The notes under the pieces: generated by a model | What the model saw: only the letters and a program-made list of their open reading frames with translations | Told to the model about the DNA's origin: nothing | Database searches by the model: none | Shown: piece after piece, positions 1-11,446 of the stretch | Numbering within the stretch: position 1 is the stretch's first letter | Layout: each line of letters starts with the position of its first letter | Assembly (NCBI GenBank): GCA_022376925.1 | Contig: JAIOJX010000001.1 | Coordinates: 3,753,501-3,817,500 of the forward strand | Length of the DNA stretch: 64,000 nt | Direction of reading: 5' to 3' | Source: Tragulus kanchil | Taxonomy: Eukaryota; Chordata; Mammalia; Artiodactyla; Tragulidae | Program-made: the position numbers and the translations under genes

Positions 1-1369
1 AATAATAATAATCTGATTAAAAAACAGGCAGAGAATCTGCATAGACATTTCTCCAAAGAAGACATACAGATAGCCAATGGGCCCATGAAAAGATGCTCAA
101 CATCACTAATTGTCAGGGAAATGCAAATCAAAACCACAATGAGATACATTCTCACACCTGTCAGAATGGCTATTATCAAAAGACAGGAAATAACAAGTGC
201 AGGCTAGGATGTGGAGGAAAGGGAACCCTCATGCTCTGTTTGGGAGATGTAAATTGTTGTAGCCACTGTGGAAAACAGTATGGAAATTCTTCCAAAAAAC
301 AAAAATAAAGCTACATATGATCCCTCAATTGTACCTCTGGGTACCTAGCAGAAGAAAATGAAAATGTTCATTAGAAAAGGTATGCACCCTTATGTTCACA
401 ATAGCCAAGATGTGAATGCAACATATAAGTGTCCATCAATAGGTGAATGGATAAAGAGGATATGGTAAAAGATAGGAGATTTTGTATTGTATATACATTT
501 ACAATGTAGTTATTCTCAGCCATAAAAAAGAATGAAATCTTGACATTTACAGCAATGTAGATGAACCTAGAGGGTGTTACGCTAAGTGAAATAAATCAGA
601 CAGAGAAAAACAAATACTGTGTGATTTCACTTACATGTGGAATCTGTAAAACAAAACAAATGAACCAGCATAACAAAACAGAACAGAATTATAGATACAA
701 AGAAGGAACAGATGGTTGCCAGAGGGAAAGGTGGTAGGAGAGGAAAGAAATAGGTGAGGAAGATTAAGAAGCATAATCTTCCAGTTGCAAAACAAATGAG
801 TCACAGGTATACAATATACAATGTGGGGAATATAATCAACAACTGTGCAATATCTTTGTACGGTGACAGATGGTGACTACACTAATTGTTTATGATCATT
901 TTGAAATGTATAGAAATATCAAATCAGTATATTGAGTACAGGAACTAACATAGTGTTTTAGGTCAATTATACTTTGAAAATAAACAAACTCATAGAAAAA
1001 GAGATCAGATTTGTGACTACCAGAGGAAGGGGTTGGGGGAGGGGAAATAGGATGAAGGCAGTCTAAAAGTATAAACTTTCCACTATAAACAAGTACTAGG
1101 AATGTAATGTACAGCATGATACATATAACTAACTGTGGTGTGTTACATATGAAAGCTGTTAAGAGAGTAAGCCCTGAGTTCTCATCATTTGGAAAAATAG
1201 TTTTTTTCTATTTAATTTTTTATCTGTGGGATGATAGATATTCACTAAACTTATGATCATATTTCATGATGCATGTAAATCATTGTATTGTATACCTGAA
1301 ACTTCCATCATGCTATATGTCAATTATATTTCAATATAACTGGAAGAAAATAATAAAACAAAAATAAAG
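1..1369 (+). mobile_element. Old L1 LINE, 3' end (ORF2 tail plus 3' UTR)
   Basis: The first 310 bases keep a degenerate ORF2 C-terminus; a short open stretch at 93-308 retains the conserved region just before the cysteine-containing tail of L1 ORF2p. After it come the usual L1 3' UTR blocks (purine-rich 'ggtaggagaggaaag' and 'ggggttgggggagggg' stretches) and an A-rich end near 1345-1369. Many stops and indels mark it as an ancient inactive copy. Part of its 3' UTR (811 onward) is repeated at 1982-2520 by the first tandem duplication. Confidence 0.8.
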
Positions 1370-3138
1370 TTCTGCATGGTCTGAGGATGATGACGTGTCA
1401 TGAAAGGAAACACGATTAACACAATTAACACAATTTTAGAAAGGTCATTTTGAGTCCTGATTTCTGATCCAAGATGAAAATACAATCAGAATACAGTTTT
1501 TTAATCCATCATATTTCCAGGAATACATTCCATCATAAGCAGATCAACTTTCTGCAGTTAGAAATTGTTGACATCGTTCCAGGAGGTAAGCACATTTCTG
1601 CCTCAAAGAGGAAAACTGATGGATAGCGGCCTTGACAGCGGAGGACACCGTCCTGTGGCTACCTGGCTAATGGTTTGACATCTAATTTGAGGATTAAAGT
1701 GTATCTTTCTCTTTTTCCTTCACTATGCAGAACATACTCGGGAGGGAAGAGAATACAAACAGATATTAGATATACAAACTATGTGGTTTAATCTGTTAGA
1801 GTAATGCTTCGTTTATCCACCAGCATTGCTGGAAATGAGGTTATTACTCAGATGTGAACTTTGCAGATCGGTTAATTTAACCCTTTTTAAAACCATAATC
1901 ACTTTTAAAATAATTTGAATCATTTTTATGAAATCCTGGAGGCTTACAAACTTGCCTGTTATTTTAAAAGAATGATATTAAACAATATACAATGGGGGCA
2001 ATATCTTTGTACGGTGACAGATGGTGACTACACTAATTGTTTATGATCATTTTGAAATGTATAGAAATATCAAATCAGTATATTGAGTACAGGAACTAAC
2101 ATAGTGTTTTAGGTCAATTATACTTTGAAAATAAACAAACTCATAGAAAAAGAGATCAGATTTGTGACTACCAGAGGAAGGGGTTGGGGGAGGGGAAATA
2201 GGATGAAGGCAGTCTAAAAGTATAAACTTTCCACTATAAACAAGTACTGGGAATGTAATGTACAGCATGATACATATAACTAACTGTGGTGTGTTACATA
2301 TGAAAGCTGTTAAGAGAGTAAGCCCTGAGTTCTCATCATTTGGAAAAATAGTTTTTTTCTATTTAATTTTTTATCTGTGGGATGATAGATATTCACTAAA
2401 CTTATGATCATATTTCATGATGCATGTAAATCATTGTATTGTATACCTGAAACTTCCATCATGCTATATGTCAATTATATTTCAATATAACTGGAAGAAA
2501 ATAATAAAACAAAAATAAAGTTCTGCATGGTCTGAGGATGATGACGTGTCATGAAAGGAAACACGATTAACACAATTAACACAATTTTAGAAAGGTCATT
2601 TTGAGTCCTGATTTCTGATCCAAGATGAAAATACAATCAGAATACAGTTTTTTAATCCATCATATTTCCAGGAATACATTCCATCATAAGCAGATCAACT
2701 TTCTGCAGTTAGAAATTGTTGACATCGTTCCAGGAGGTAAGCACATTTCTGCCTCAAAGAGGAAAACTGATGGATAGCGGCCTTGACAGCGGAGGACACC
2801 GTCCTGTGGCTACCTGGCTAATGGTTTGACATCTAATTTGAGGATTAAAGTGTATCTTTCTCTTTTTCCTTCACTATGCAGAACATACTCGGGAGGGAAG
2901 AGAATACAAACAGATATTAGATATACAAACTATGTGGTTTAATCTGTTAGAGTAATGCTTCGTTTATCCACCAGCATTGCTGGAAATGAGGTTATTACTC
3001 AGATGTGAACTTTGCAGATAGCTTAATATAACCCTTTTTAAAACCAAAAGCACTTTTAAAATAATTTGAATCATTTTTTATGAAATCCTGAGAGAAGGCT
3101 TACAAACTTGCCTGTTATTTTAAAAGAATGATATTAAA
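811..3138. repeat. Tandem duplication 1 (~1.16 kb unit)
   Basis: Bases 811-1981 recur as 1982-3138. The shift is 1171 at the left edge, 1151 through most of the unit and 1156 at the right edge. The body is almost identical (one substitution seen near 1099/2250). The last 120 bases of the first copy (around 1860-1945) and the first 25 of the second carry several substitutions and indels. The left part is L1 3' UTR; the rest is unique sequence, so element biology does not explain the unit. Confidence 0.95.
1370..1980. other. Unique non-coding sequence, nothing recognised
   Basis: AT-rich sequence after the L1 tail without a convincing open frame or a repeat I can name. It is repeated at 2521-3138 by the first tandem duplication. 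Confidence 0.5.
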
Positions 3139-4112
3139 AGTCCCACGTTCTGCAGTGATCTATGTTCATCATTTTGAAATAAAATTATTGCAGAGGGCAG
3201 TATATAGGGTAGTAGTCAGGATCTATTTATCCCATGTTCTCTATGGTCCTACATTAGTTTCTGGGCTTTTCTGTTTTGTTTAAGTTTTCTGTAAGCTTCC
3301 TATTAATTAGTACATCAATCATACCAACTCTCATGCTATTTGCTTCCTCAAGCACTTTCCTCTGCTTCTAAAGTGGCATAGATGGGAAAATAGAGAAGCA
3401 AGCCTCATTCATTCATTTACTTATTCATTAAGGAGCTTGAATATCCCATATGCACAAGTTGGGGCCCACAGAAGGGAAACAGACACTGATCCCATTCTTG
3501 AGGTGCTTCTGAAACAGTGGTGAAGAAATGCTGTGTGTGTGTACAGTGAGTGGTGGTGCCCTCTGTAAGAGTACTACAGGTGATGTGTCAAGGGCTGAAC
3601 ACAGCCCTTCTGAAAAGGAATAAATCACCTGGGGGATGAAAGAACACTACTTATGGGTGGAGGCTTTTGACATGGCTCTTGACAAATGATAGGACTGGAA
3701 ATTTAGAGACATAAAAGGTATCTCAGGCAAAAAGAGAACCAATAACAAAATCTCAAGGCCTAACACGTAATAGGTGCTCAATATTTATTGAGCCCTGAAA
3801 ATGAATGTAGGCATGTAGGTAATAGGGGGATCAAATTGGAAATGAAGGTTTGACTGGACTGTGGAAGTCCTGGAAAGTCAGACTGAAGAATTAAAACTAT
3901 TTTTGTAGAAAGGAGAGAGATATTAAAGATTTTGACCAAGGGGTAGCAATCAAAATGATTATTTCAACTGATTGGCAATAAGATATTAACAGTGGTGTTG
4001 ACATCAAGAATTGAGAGTAGAGATATCTAGGGAGTAGAATTGACAGATGTCCATGAATTGTACAGAGAGAACAAGACACAGAGAGTAATCAAAGATAGCA
4101 TTTGCTACTGAG
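3139..4112. other. Non-coding stretch with a faint L2/MIR 3' motif
   Basis: Mostly unrecognised. Around 3765-3805 a 'taataggtgctcaatatttattga' type tract resembles the shared L2/MIR 3' end. Short open frames here lack any family resemblance. Confidence 0.4.
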
Positions 4113-4126
4113 TTTTCTTTTCTTTT

Positions 4127-4161
<35 letters not shown>
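4113..4161. repeat. TG microsatellite with TTTTC-rich leader
   Basis: A pyrimidine-rich leader (4113-4130) runs into about 15 uninterrupted TG units at 4131-4160. Confidence 0.95.
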
Positions 4162-4163
<2 letters not shown>

Positions 4164-4227
4164 TTCAAAGTTTGATTTCTTTATTTTTGACTCTGCCCTC
4201 ATCTCTTACAGTTCTTAGGAGATAATA

Positions 4228-4600
4228 CAGGAGTCCCCCCTTTTCCACAGCTTCACTGTCTGTGGTTTCAGCTCCCCATGATCAACCATGGTTTAAAAAT
4301 ATTAAATGTAAAATTCTAGAAATATGCAATGTATAAGCCTAAATTGTGTGCCATTCTGAGTAGCATGATAAAATCACACACTGTCCTGCTCATTCCACTT
4401 CGGTCATGAATCATCCCTTGGTCCATTTGTTTCTGTCCATTAGTCACGTACTAGTAATCTCAGTTATCAGATCTAATGCCGTGGTATCACAGTAGTTGTG
4501 CTCAAGTAACCCTTATTTTACTTAATAATGGCCCCAAAGTGCTTTCTTTAAATGAAAAGGTGCAGGTTCTCAATTTAATAAGGAAATACTGAGCTTTCAA
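4228..4600 (+). mobile_element. Tigger2/MER2-type DNA transposon fragment
   Basis: It begins with a recognisable terminal inverted repeat start (cagGAGTCCCCCCTTttcc) and continues through the typical 'tcaaccatgg', 'gtcatgaatcatccc' and 'cccttattttacttaataatgg' landmarks of the family. The last landmark leads into the transposase start, which is degenerate. Only the 5' part is present. Confidence 0.75.
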
Positions 4601-5164
4601 AGTTCACTTAGCTATAACAAAAAAAAGAGATGTTATTTGGCAGCAGGTTGGTGGGAGGAGATGTGAGAGAAAGGAGATGAATGAGTTTCAATTTGAGTTT
4701 AAGAGTTCAAGGTGGACACTTGGGTGGCATTCTCTGCCCAGAAGGCAGTTGGCACTCCTAGGAGGTATTGTGGCTACATAACAGATTTGTTAATAAACAC
4801 CATGAAGATGACAGTTGAAGCCCTGTGAGATTATCAAGAGAAAGAGTGTAAAGAGAAAAGAAGCATGCCAGGGAAGAAAGTTAGGGGGGAAATCTTTATT
4901 TAAGGGATTCAAGAAGGAGGAGCCAAACTTGACTTCAGAGAAAGTATTGTTAACTTTTTAGAATTGAGTCCAGGGAATCTTTATGAGTAAAATATGGGCA
5001 CTCAAGTGTATGAACATCATGACTACTCTTTCAGCTATGATAAAGCCTTTTTAAATTTGTTCATGCAATGAACATTGGGGTGCCTATTGTATACATCAGG
5101 GAACTCTACTCAGTGCTCTTTGGTGACTTAAATAGGAAGGAAACCCCAAAATCACTTTGCTGTT
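4601..5164. other. Non-coding, possible L2 remnant at 5050-5120
   Basis: No convincing open frame. 'ttcatgcaatgaac...gcctattgtatacatcaggg' near 5060-5110 resembles the reverse of an L2 3' end, weakly. Confidence 0.35.
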
Positions 5165-5206
5165 AAGTAGAAACACAGCATTGTAAAGCAACTATGAAAA
5201 CTGAAA

Positions 5207-5297
5207 ATGTCAGTCAGTCATATCCAGCACTTTGTGACCTCTTAGATTGTACCCTGCCAGTCGCCTCTATCCATAGAATTCTCCAGGCAAGAACACT
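5207..5297 (+). mobile_element. Bov-A SINE fragment
   Basis: Matches the Bov-A monomer order: 'cagtca', 'ctttgtgacc', 'attgtaccctgccag', 'tccatagaattctccaggcaagaacactg'. It abuts a Tigger2-type fragment. A second copy at 6330-6413 comes from tandem duplication 2. Confidence 0.65.
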
Positions 5298-5420
5298 GTC
5301 ATGGTATCGCAGTACCTGTGTTCAAGCAACCCTTATTTTACTTAATAATGGCCCCAAAATGCTTTCTTTAAGTGAAAAGGTGCAATTTCTCAATTTGATA
5401 ACTCAGTATGGAACTGCAAA
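5298..5420 (+). mobile_element. Second Tigger2/MER2-type fragment
   Basis: 'gtatcgcagtacctgtg' followed by 'cccttattttacttaataatgg' and a degenerate transposase start parallels 4485-4590, about 820 bases upstream, with independent substitutions. It is therefore a second genomic copy, not an assembly echo. It is repeated at 6415-6537. Confidence 0.65.
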
Positions 5421-5599
5421 TAGCCCAGTAAGTACAGGCAACTGACCAGCTCGCAGAGAAAGCGGCTTCACTTGAAGGTGTCAGGAAAAATAGATTCAAA
5501 GGCAGGACGACTTCCCAGAGTCTGTGTGAAGCTGATGGAGCTTTTGACAGCAACTATGGAGTACTGTTTAGCAACAGAGTACCAAGGGCTTGCAGAATC

Positions 5600-5708
5600 T
5601 TAGAACTCTCAAAGTGAAAATGCCGCACTACAGGGTCATAAATTCAACCACGTTTCCAGGTGACTCTGAAGCCAGTAGCTCTGGGAGCTCTCTTTGAGAA
5701 ACACTGAG
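5600..5708. mobile_element. MER5-like hAT element remnant
   Basis: 'tccaggtgactctgaagcc' followed by 'tttgagaaacactg' matches the 3' end of the MER5A class (Charlie-type non-autonomous hAT). It is repeated at 6716-6824. Confidence 0.5.
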
Positions 5709-6183
5709 CTATAGCACAGGGTGCTTGTGGGAAGGGAAGGCCCATATTCAGACCAGAGAGGGCAGGGCCAAATCACTGAGAGCCTTCCACGCCGGGTGGT
5801 ACTATCCGGACCCTAGACTCTAAGTGGTTGATGGAAAGCGAGGGGAGGCTGTGTGGCCCGAGAGGGAGGCACCATTAGCGAGAACTTGGGTCTGGTGGGA
5901 GCGTTCACCTTGACAGACAGGGGAGGGGGAAGCAGCTTGGAGTCAGGGAGCCCAACAGGGGCACTGGTGTGAGAGTCCCAGGGAAGGAGTGATGGTGAAT
6001 GAGGGCCTGAACTTGGGACACTCTCCATCCAAGGCATTCCTTCTGGACACGCATGGAAGGGAGAGAGTCACTTCCAAAAAGCTGGGCCAAAAAGGAAGAA
6101 CAGAAGCTGCTCTTTCCCCAATGGTGTGTGGAATTTTGTTGGTGATTTACTGGAAGTCTTCCCAAAGCCAGAACTGTCCAGAT
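5695..6183 (+). repeat. 0.5-kb segment also present in inverted orientation
   Basis: This segment, repeated at 6811-7299, reappears reverse-complemented at 30649-31088 and 31722-32210. The long inner part is near-identical. At the 6183 side homology decays but persists weakly for about 40 bases (compare 6185-6225 with the reverse of 30600-30650). It is GC-richer than its surroundings and has open frames of 74-86 codons without recognisable domains. Confidence 0.85.
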
Positions 6184-7552
6184 AACTCACTGAGGCCACT
6201 CAGAAGGGATCTGATGCTGTAGTTTGCTTTAATAAGTCTACTCTGAAGAGATGTACAAAAAAGTAGAAACACAGCTTTGGGGTAACCAGGCAATTTTATT
6301 TGAAACCCCTTTGAAAAAATGTAAAAAGTTCAGTCAGTATCCAGCACTTTGTGACCTCTTAGATTGTACCCTGCCAGTCGCCTCTATCCATAGAATTCTC
6401 CAGGCAAGAACACTGTCATGGTATCGCAGTACCTGTGTTCAAGCAACCCTTATTTTACTTAATAATGGCCCCAAAATGCTTTCTTTAAGTGAAAAGGTGC
6501 AATTTCTCAATTTGATAACTCAGTATGGAACTGCAAATAGCCCAGTAAGTACAGGCAACTGACCAGCTCGCAGAGAAAGCGGCTTCACTTGAAGGTGTCA
6601 AGAAAATAGATTCAAAGGCAGGACGACTTCCCAGAGTCTGTGTGAAGCTGATGGAGCTTTTGACAGCAACTATGGAGTACTGTTTAGCAACAGAGTACCA
6701 AGGGCTTGCAGAATCTTAGAACTCTCAAAGTGAAAATGCCGCACTACAGGGTCATAAATTCAACCACGTTTCCAGGTGACTCTGAAGCCAGTAGCTCTGG
6801 GAGCTCTCTTTGAGAAACACTGAGCTATAGCACAGGGTGCTTGTGGGAAGGGAAGGCCCATATTCAGACCAGAGAGGGCAGGGCCAAATCACTGAGAGCC
6901 TTCCACGCCGGGTGGTACTATCCGGACCCTAGACTCTAAGTGGTTGATGGAAAGCGAGGGGAGGCTGTGTGGCCCGAGAGGGAGGCACCATTAGCGAGAA
7001 CTTGGGTCTGGTGGGAGCGTTCACCTTGACAGACAGGGGAGGGGGAAGCAGCTTGGAGTCAGGGAGCCCAACAGGGGCACTGGTGTGAGAGTCCCAGGGA
7101 AGGAGTGATGGTGAATGAGGGCCTGAACTTGGGACACTCTCCATCCAAGGCATTCCTTCTGGACACGCATGGAAGGGAGAGAGTCACTTCCAAAAAGCTG
7201 GGCCAAAAAGGAAGAACAGAAGCTGCTCTTTCCCCAATGGTGTGTGGAATTTTGTTGGTGATTTACTGGAAGTCTTCCCAAAGCCAGAACTGTCCAGATA
7301 ACTCACTGAGGCCACTCAGAAGGGATCTGATGCTGTAGTTTGCTTTAATAAGTCTACTCTGAAGAGATGTACACGGAAGTAATTTGCTGTAGCTGGAAAA
7401 ACAAAGATATTTTCCAAAATTTTATTCTTGGAAGTTGAACACATTAGTTCTGAACTGGACTTTAAAACTCACTTAGATTAGTTCTCTGGCTGACAGCTGG
7501 GAAAATGAATTGTTGTCCAATTAAGCCTTCAACTAAATAGAACATCTAAGCC

Positions 7553-7690
7553 AGTGGTCTTCAGACTGTAGGACACATTCAAACCATTTTAGTTGTTAAA
7601 AATGTATATTACTGCTTCTTCTGTTCTAAAATTCTGATTCATTCACATGAGGAGGCCTTAAATATCCATCTCCAAATTAGTTTCTGCAGA
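7553..7690. mobile_element. Possible MER5-type hAT remnant
   Basis: 'ccagtggtcttcagactgtagg' followed by 'attctgattcattcacatgagg' fits the order of a decayed MER5/MER58-type element. Divergence is high. Confidence 0.4.
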
Positions 7691-8296
7691 TGACTCTACT
7701 GTAAGTGGTCAACATCCATACATCAAGAGTAATCACCAGAGAGAACTTTTATTTGTCATCACACAGTTATCCTGGCTTTGTCTTTTCAAGGCTCTGTGTT
7801 AAGCACTTTGAGGGGTTCACAAGGAAAGCCAAATCTCTATCCTCAAGTTACTCACTGTCTCCAAGACAAGTCACCTAAGCACAAAACTGGATTTCAGGGG
7901 AGAGATTATCAAACACCCTGAAAGGGGCAGAAAAATAATGCCAGGATAATTCCAGCAAGGGAGTGAGCTTATTTGGTAATCCACTTGCTTTTTTAAGAAG
8001 AGTCGCAGAGGTGGTCTGGAAGTAAAGATGTAGAGACTGAATTGTTGAAAGCCATGAAGCCTATGCCTTAGGAGTGCCTTTAACAGGCTTCCTTTGGAAA
8101 GCATCAAGCTCTATAAGAGAACTCATTATACAAGAAAGAACAAGAACAGCTTTGGACAACTCAGACAGTAAATCTGCCTAGGGTTTTCTTCCACAGCATT
8201 TTAACACTGGGCGGTGATAATTCTCCTTAACCCAGCTGTCAGCAATCAGCAAGGTCACTCTGCTTCCTCCCATCACAGCATGGCAACTGGAGCCTG
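7691..8296. other. Unique non-coding sequence
   Basis: No repeat or convincing coding frame recognised; the 78-codon minus frame at 7871-8107 has no family resemblance. Confidence 0.4.
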
Positions 8297-8619
8297 AGAG
8301 ATGAAAGTGCTGGAGCAGTTCACCTGAGGTTTGGAGTCAGGGCCAGAGCCTTTTCCAAATTCCTCTAAGTCATGGAGGAAGGCACTTTAACGGACCCTAT
8401 TCCTGACAGCCCCTGGTTCTCCACCGTCTTTGGCGGCTCCAGTTAGGATGCTGAATGAATACTCTGTGTACTCAAAATGGACTTCTTCTTAGCACATTTC
8501 CCTATGTGGTATCATAGTGAAGGTAGTGTACCAGCTAGCACTAAGTTTGCGGCAGGCTTTGCTTTCAGCTTTTGGTTTTTTTTTTTTTTTTTTCAATCTG
8601 CAAAACCCTATTTATATAT

Positions 8620-8765
8620 TAATTTTAGAGATGATGAAACCAAGACCCAGAGAAATTAAAGACATTTCCCCAGTTCACACTGCTGTTAAGTGTCAGAAGG
8701 ATGATCAGAACTCTGGGCAGAGCGGTGGAGCTTGTGCTTGTCCATACCACACTGTACTAACTCTT
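8620..8765 (-). mobile_element. MIR SINE
   Basis: The minus-sense MIR landmarks are in order: 'gatgatgaaaccaagacccagag', 'ttccccagttcacactgctgttaagtg', then a degenerate B-box region. It is repeated at 9708-9853. Confidence 0.7.
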
Positions 8766-8794
8766 GGACTCAGGTCTGTCTCCTCTACCAGACT

Positions 8795-8905
8795 GTGAGT
8801 TCCTTGGAATCAGGAACCATGTCTACCTTGGTAATGGCTATATCCTTAGTACTGAAAGTGAAGTAGACATTCAGCAAGGATATTCTGAATGAATGAACAA
8901 GTAGA
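8795..8905 (+). mobile_element. L2 LINE 3' end
   Basis: 'ctgtgagttccttggaatcagg', 'aaccatgtctacctt' and the terminal 'gaatgaatgaacaa' follow the order of the L2 3' end. It is repeated at 9883-9993. Confidence 0.7.
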
Positions 8906-10485
8906 GTTGGGTGAACTGACATTGATAAAACATTCTGCTTGTCTTAGAACCGGTCCTGTTCCACCATTAACTCCTATCACCTTTGTTAAGACCCTGCCCT
9001 TTTCTGGACTTCAGCCCTTTATAGAATGGAGGTGATATACTCTAAGGCACCTGACATATGGCAGCTTAGAAGCTTCCACCATCACTAAATCCGAGACTCC
9101 AAGTAGGGTCAGGCCAAACCCATGGCATGACTTTGCCCCTGGCCCTATGTCCTATAATTTATGCTTCAAATCTTGGTGTTATATTCAAAAGTATGAGATA
9201 ATAAATCAAGTGTGGTGGAAAGGGGAAGAGTTAAAAATTTGGAAATTTGGGGAGGAAATGTTCTTGGGCAGTGTGGAGCTGAAATGGAGAGGATTGAGAA
9301 AAAGGTGGTATTTGCATGCAATTTCCAAAAGTGAGCATCTTAGGGATCGGTATTTCTGGTAAGAACTCAGCCCTGATCCGATGACTGAGAAGGGGCTGGA
9401 GCAGTTCACCTGAGGTTTGGAGTCAGGGCCAGAGCCTTTTCCAAATTCCTCTAAGTCATGGAGGAAGGCACTTTAACGGACCCTATTCCTGACAGCCCCT
9501 GGTTCTCCACCGTCTTTGGCGGCTCCAGTTAGGATGCTGAATGAATACTCTGTGTACTCAAAATGGACTTCTTCTTAGCACATTTCCCTATGTGGTATCA
9601 TAGTGAAGGTAGTGTACCAGCTAGCACTAAGTTTGCGGCAGGCTTTGCTTTCAGCTTTTGGTTTTTTTTTTTTTTTTTTTCAATCTGCAAAACCCTATTT
9701 ATATATTAATTTTAGAGATGATGAAACCAAGACCCAGAGAAATTAAAGACATTTCCCCAGTTCACACTGCTGTTAAGTGTCAGAAGGATGATCAGAACTC
9801 TGGGCAGAGCGGTGGAGCTTGTGCTTGTCCATACCACACTGTACTAACTCTTGGACTCAGGTCTGTCTCCTCTACCAGACTGTGAGTTCCTTGGAATCAG
9901 GAACCATGTCTACCTTGGTAATGGCTATATCCTTAGTACTGAAAGTGAAGTAGACATTCAGCAAGGATATTCTGAATGAATGAACAAGTAGAGTTGGGTG
10001 AACTGACATTGATAAAACATTCTGCTTGTCTTAGAACCGGTCCTGTTCCACCATTAACTCCTATCACCTTTGTTAAGACCCTCCCCTTTTTCTGGACTTC
10101 AGCCCTTTATAGAATGGAGGTGATATACTCTAAGGCACCTGACATATGGCAGCTTAGAAGCTTCCACCATCACTAAATCCGAGACTCCAAGTAGGGTCAG
10201 GCCAAACCCATGGCATGACTTTGCCCCTGGCCCTATGTCCTATAATTTATGCTTCAAATCTTGGTGTTATATTCAAAAGTATGAGATAATAAATCAAGTG
10301 TGGTGGAAAGGGGAAGAGTTAAAAATTTGGAAATTTGGGGAGGAAATGTTCTTGGGCAGTGTGGAGCTGAAATGGAGAGGATTGAGAAAAAGGTGGTATT
10401 TGCATGCAATTTCCAAAAGTGAGCCATCTTTAGAGGTATTTCTGGTCAGAGACTAAATGTATCAAGTAGGGCATCCTCGTGAGTA

Positions 10486-10710
10486 TCCCAGGTGTGGCTA
10501 GTGGTAAAGAACTCGTCTGCCAATGCAGGAGACATAAGAGGCGTGGGTTCAATCCCTGGGTTGGGAAGGTCCGCTGGAGGAGTGCATAGCAACCCACTCC
10601 AGTCTTCTTGCCTGGAGAATCCCATGGACAGAGGAGCCTGGGGGGCTGCAGTCCATGGGGTCTCACAGAGTAGGACATGATCAAGTGACTGAGCATGCAT
10701 GCAGTCCATC
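10486..10710 (+). mobile_element. Bov-tA SINE
   Basis: A tRNA-derived head (A-box-like 'tggctagtggtaaag', B-box 'gggttcaatccctggg') is followed by the Bov-A tail ('gcctggagaatcccatggac', 'gaggagcctgg', 'gactgagcatgcatgc'). This SINE is restricted to ruminants and is the main evidence for the host lineage. It lies just outside tandem duplication 3. Confidence 0.9.
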
Positions 10711-11063
10711 CATGTGGTAATCAAACACCCTATTTATTGATAGTTCTTCCAGGGCAGGTTTAACAAGACAACAAACACATTTGAAAACACAAAACATTCA
10801 GAACTCCAAGACCAAGGATCGATAATTCCAGATCCCAGCAGACAAGCTAAGCTTTCCTTCACAGCTTGTTCTGGAGGTAATGCCACCATCAGATGAGTAG
10901 AACACTTTCTACGGGCCAGGTGGCCAAGACCAGAGGGTTCTGGGACGATCTCAGAAGGATGGATGCTGGCCTTCCTAACGCTTAAAAGAAGAGGGGAAAG
11001 CAACGGAGCTCAAATTTAGGAAATAATGGTCTTGTGATATAAGCATTCTAGCTGCTCTCCCCA

Positions 11064-11172
11064 CCTTACAGATAAGGAAACTGAGATGCTGAAAAACGTA
11101 GCTACTTGGGCAGAATCATGCAACTCCTAAGCAGTGGAGTCCAGAATCAAAGCTGGGTCTGTGTGACTGGAA
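11064..11172 (-). mobile_element. MIR SINE
   Basis: 'cttacagataaggaaactgag', 'gcagaatcatgcaactcctaagcagtgg' and 'gaatcaaagctgggtctgtgtgac' follow the minus-sense MIR consensus in order. Confidence 0.75.
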
Positions 11173-11446
11173 ACCCCCCTCCCGCAGCTCCAGCATGCTC
11201 CTCTGCTTAAGCCCTCTTTGGCTAATCCTTAATGACTAATTAGTTGTCCCATCATTAAAAGGAATCAGAGAAAGGCAAAGGAATGGGGCTCCCATGACCT
11301 GATGACCTTGTTGTGTCATTAAAAGGCGATAGCTTTGAGTCAAAACATGGTGGTTTTCTTCTAGAAGAGTCTCATATTATCCAGCATGCTCTCACTTCTG
11401 AGCCCCTACCCCTCCAGCCCTACCCCCCACATGAAAATATTTTCTT

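Larger units (their letters stand above)
5165..7373. repeat. Tandem duplication 2 (~1.1 kb unit)
   Basis: Bases 5165-6257 recur as 6261-7373, with a shift of 1117 falling to 1116 after one A/G-run indel. The first 80 bases of the second copy (6261-6340) match the first copy only in patches ('aagtagaaacacagc', then 'cagtca'), and the shift there is 1096. The remaining unit is near-identical. It holds a Bov-A piece, a Tigger2 piece, a MER5-like piece and the 0.5-kb segment found inverted at 30649-32210. Confidence 0.95.
8297..10446. repeat. Tandem duplication 3 (~1.07 kb unit)
   Basis: Bases 8297-9360 recur as about 9381-10446, shifted 1086-1088 (the change is in a T-run). About 20 bases at the junction (9361-9380) match neither flank cleanly. 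The first copy reads 'gagcatcttagggatcggtat' where the second reads 'gagccatctttagaggtat', so errors lie within 40 bases of the junction. The unit contains MIR and L2 remnants. Confidence 0.95.

Noticed and set aside
5813..6222. Open frames of 74-86 codons on both strands in the 0.5-kb inverted block as small genes
   Set aside because: They overlap on both strands in GC-rich DNA, have no domain or signal sequence, and no splice or promoter context.
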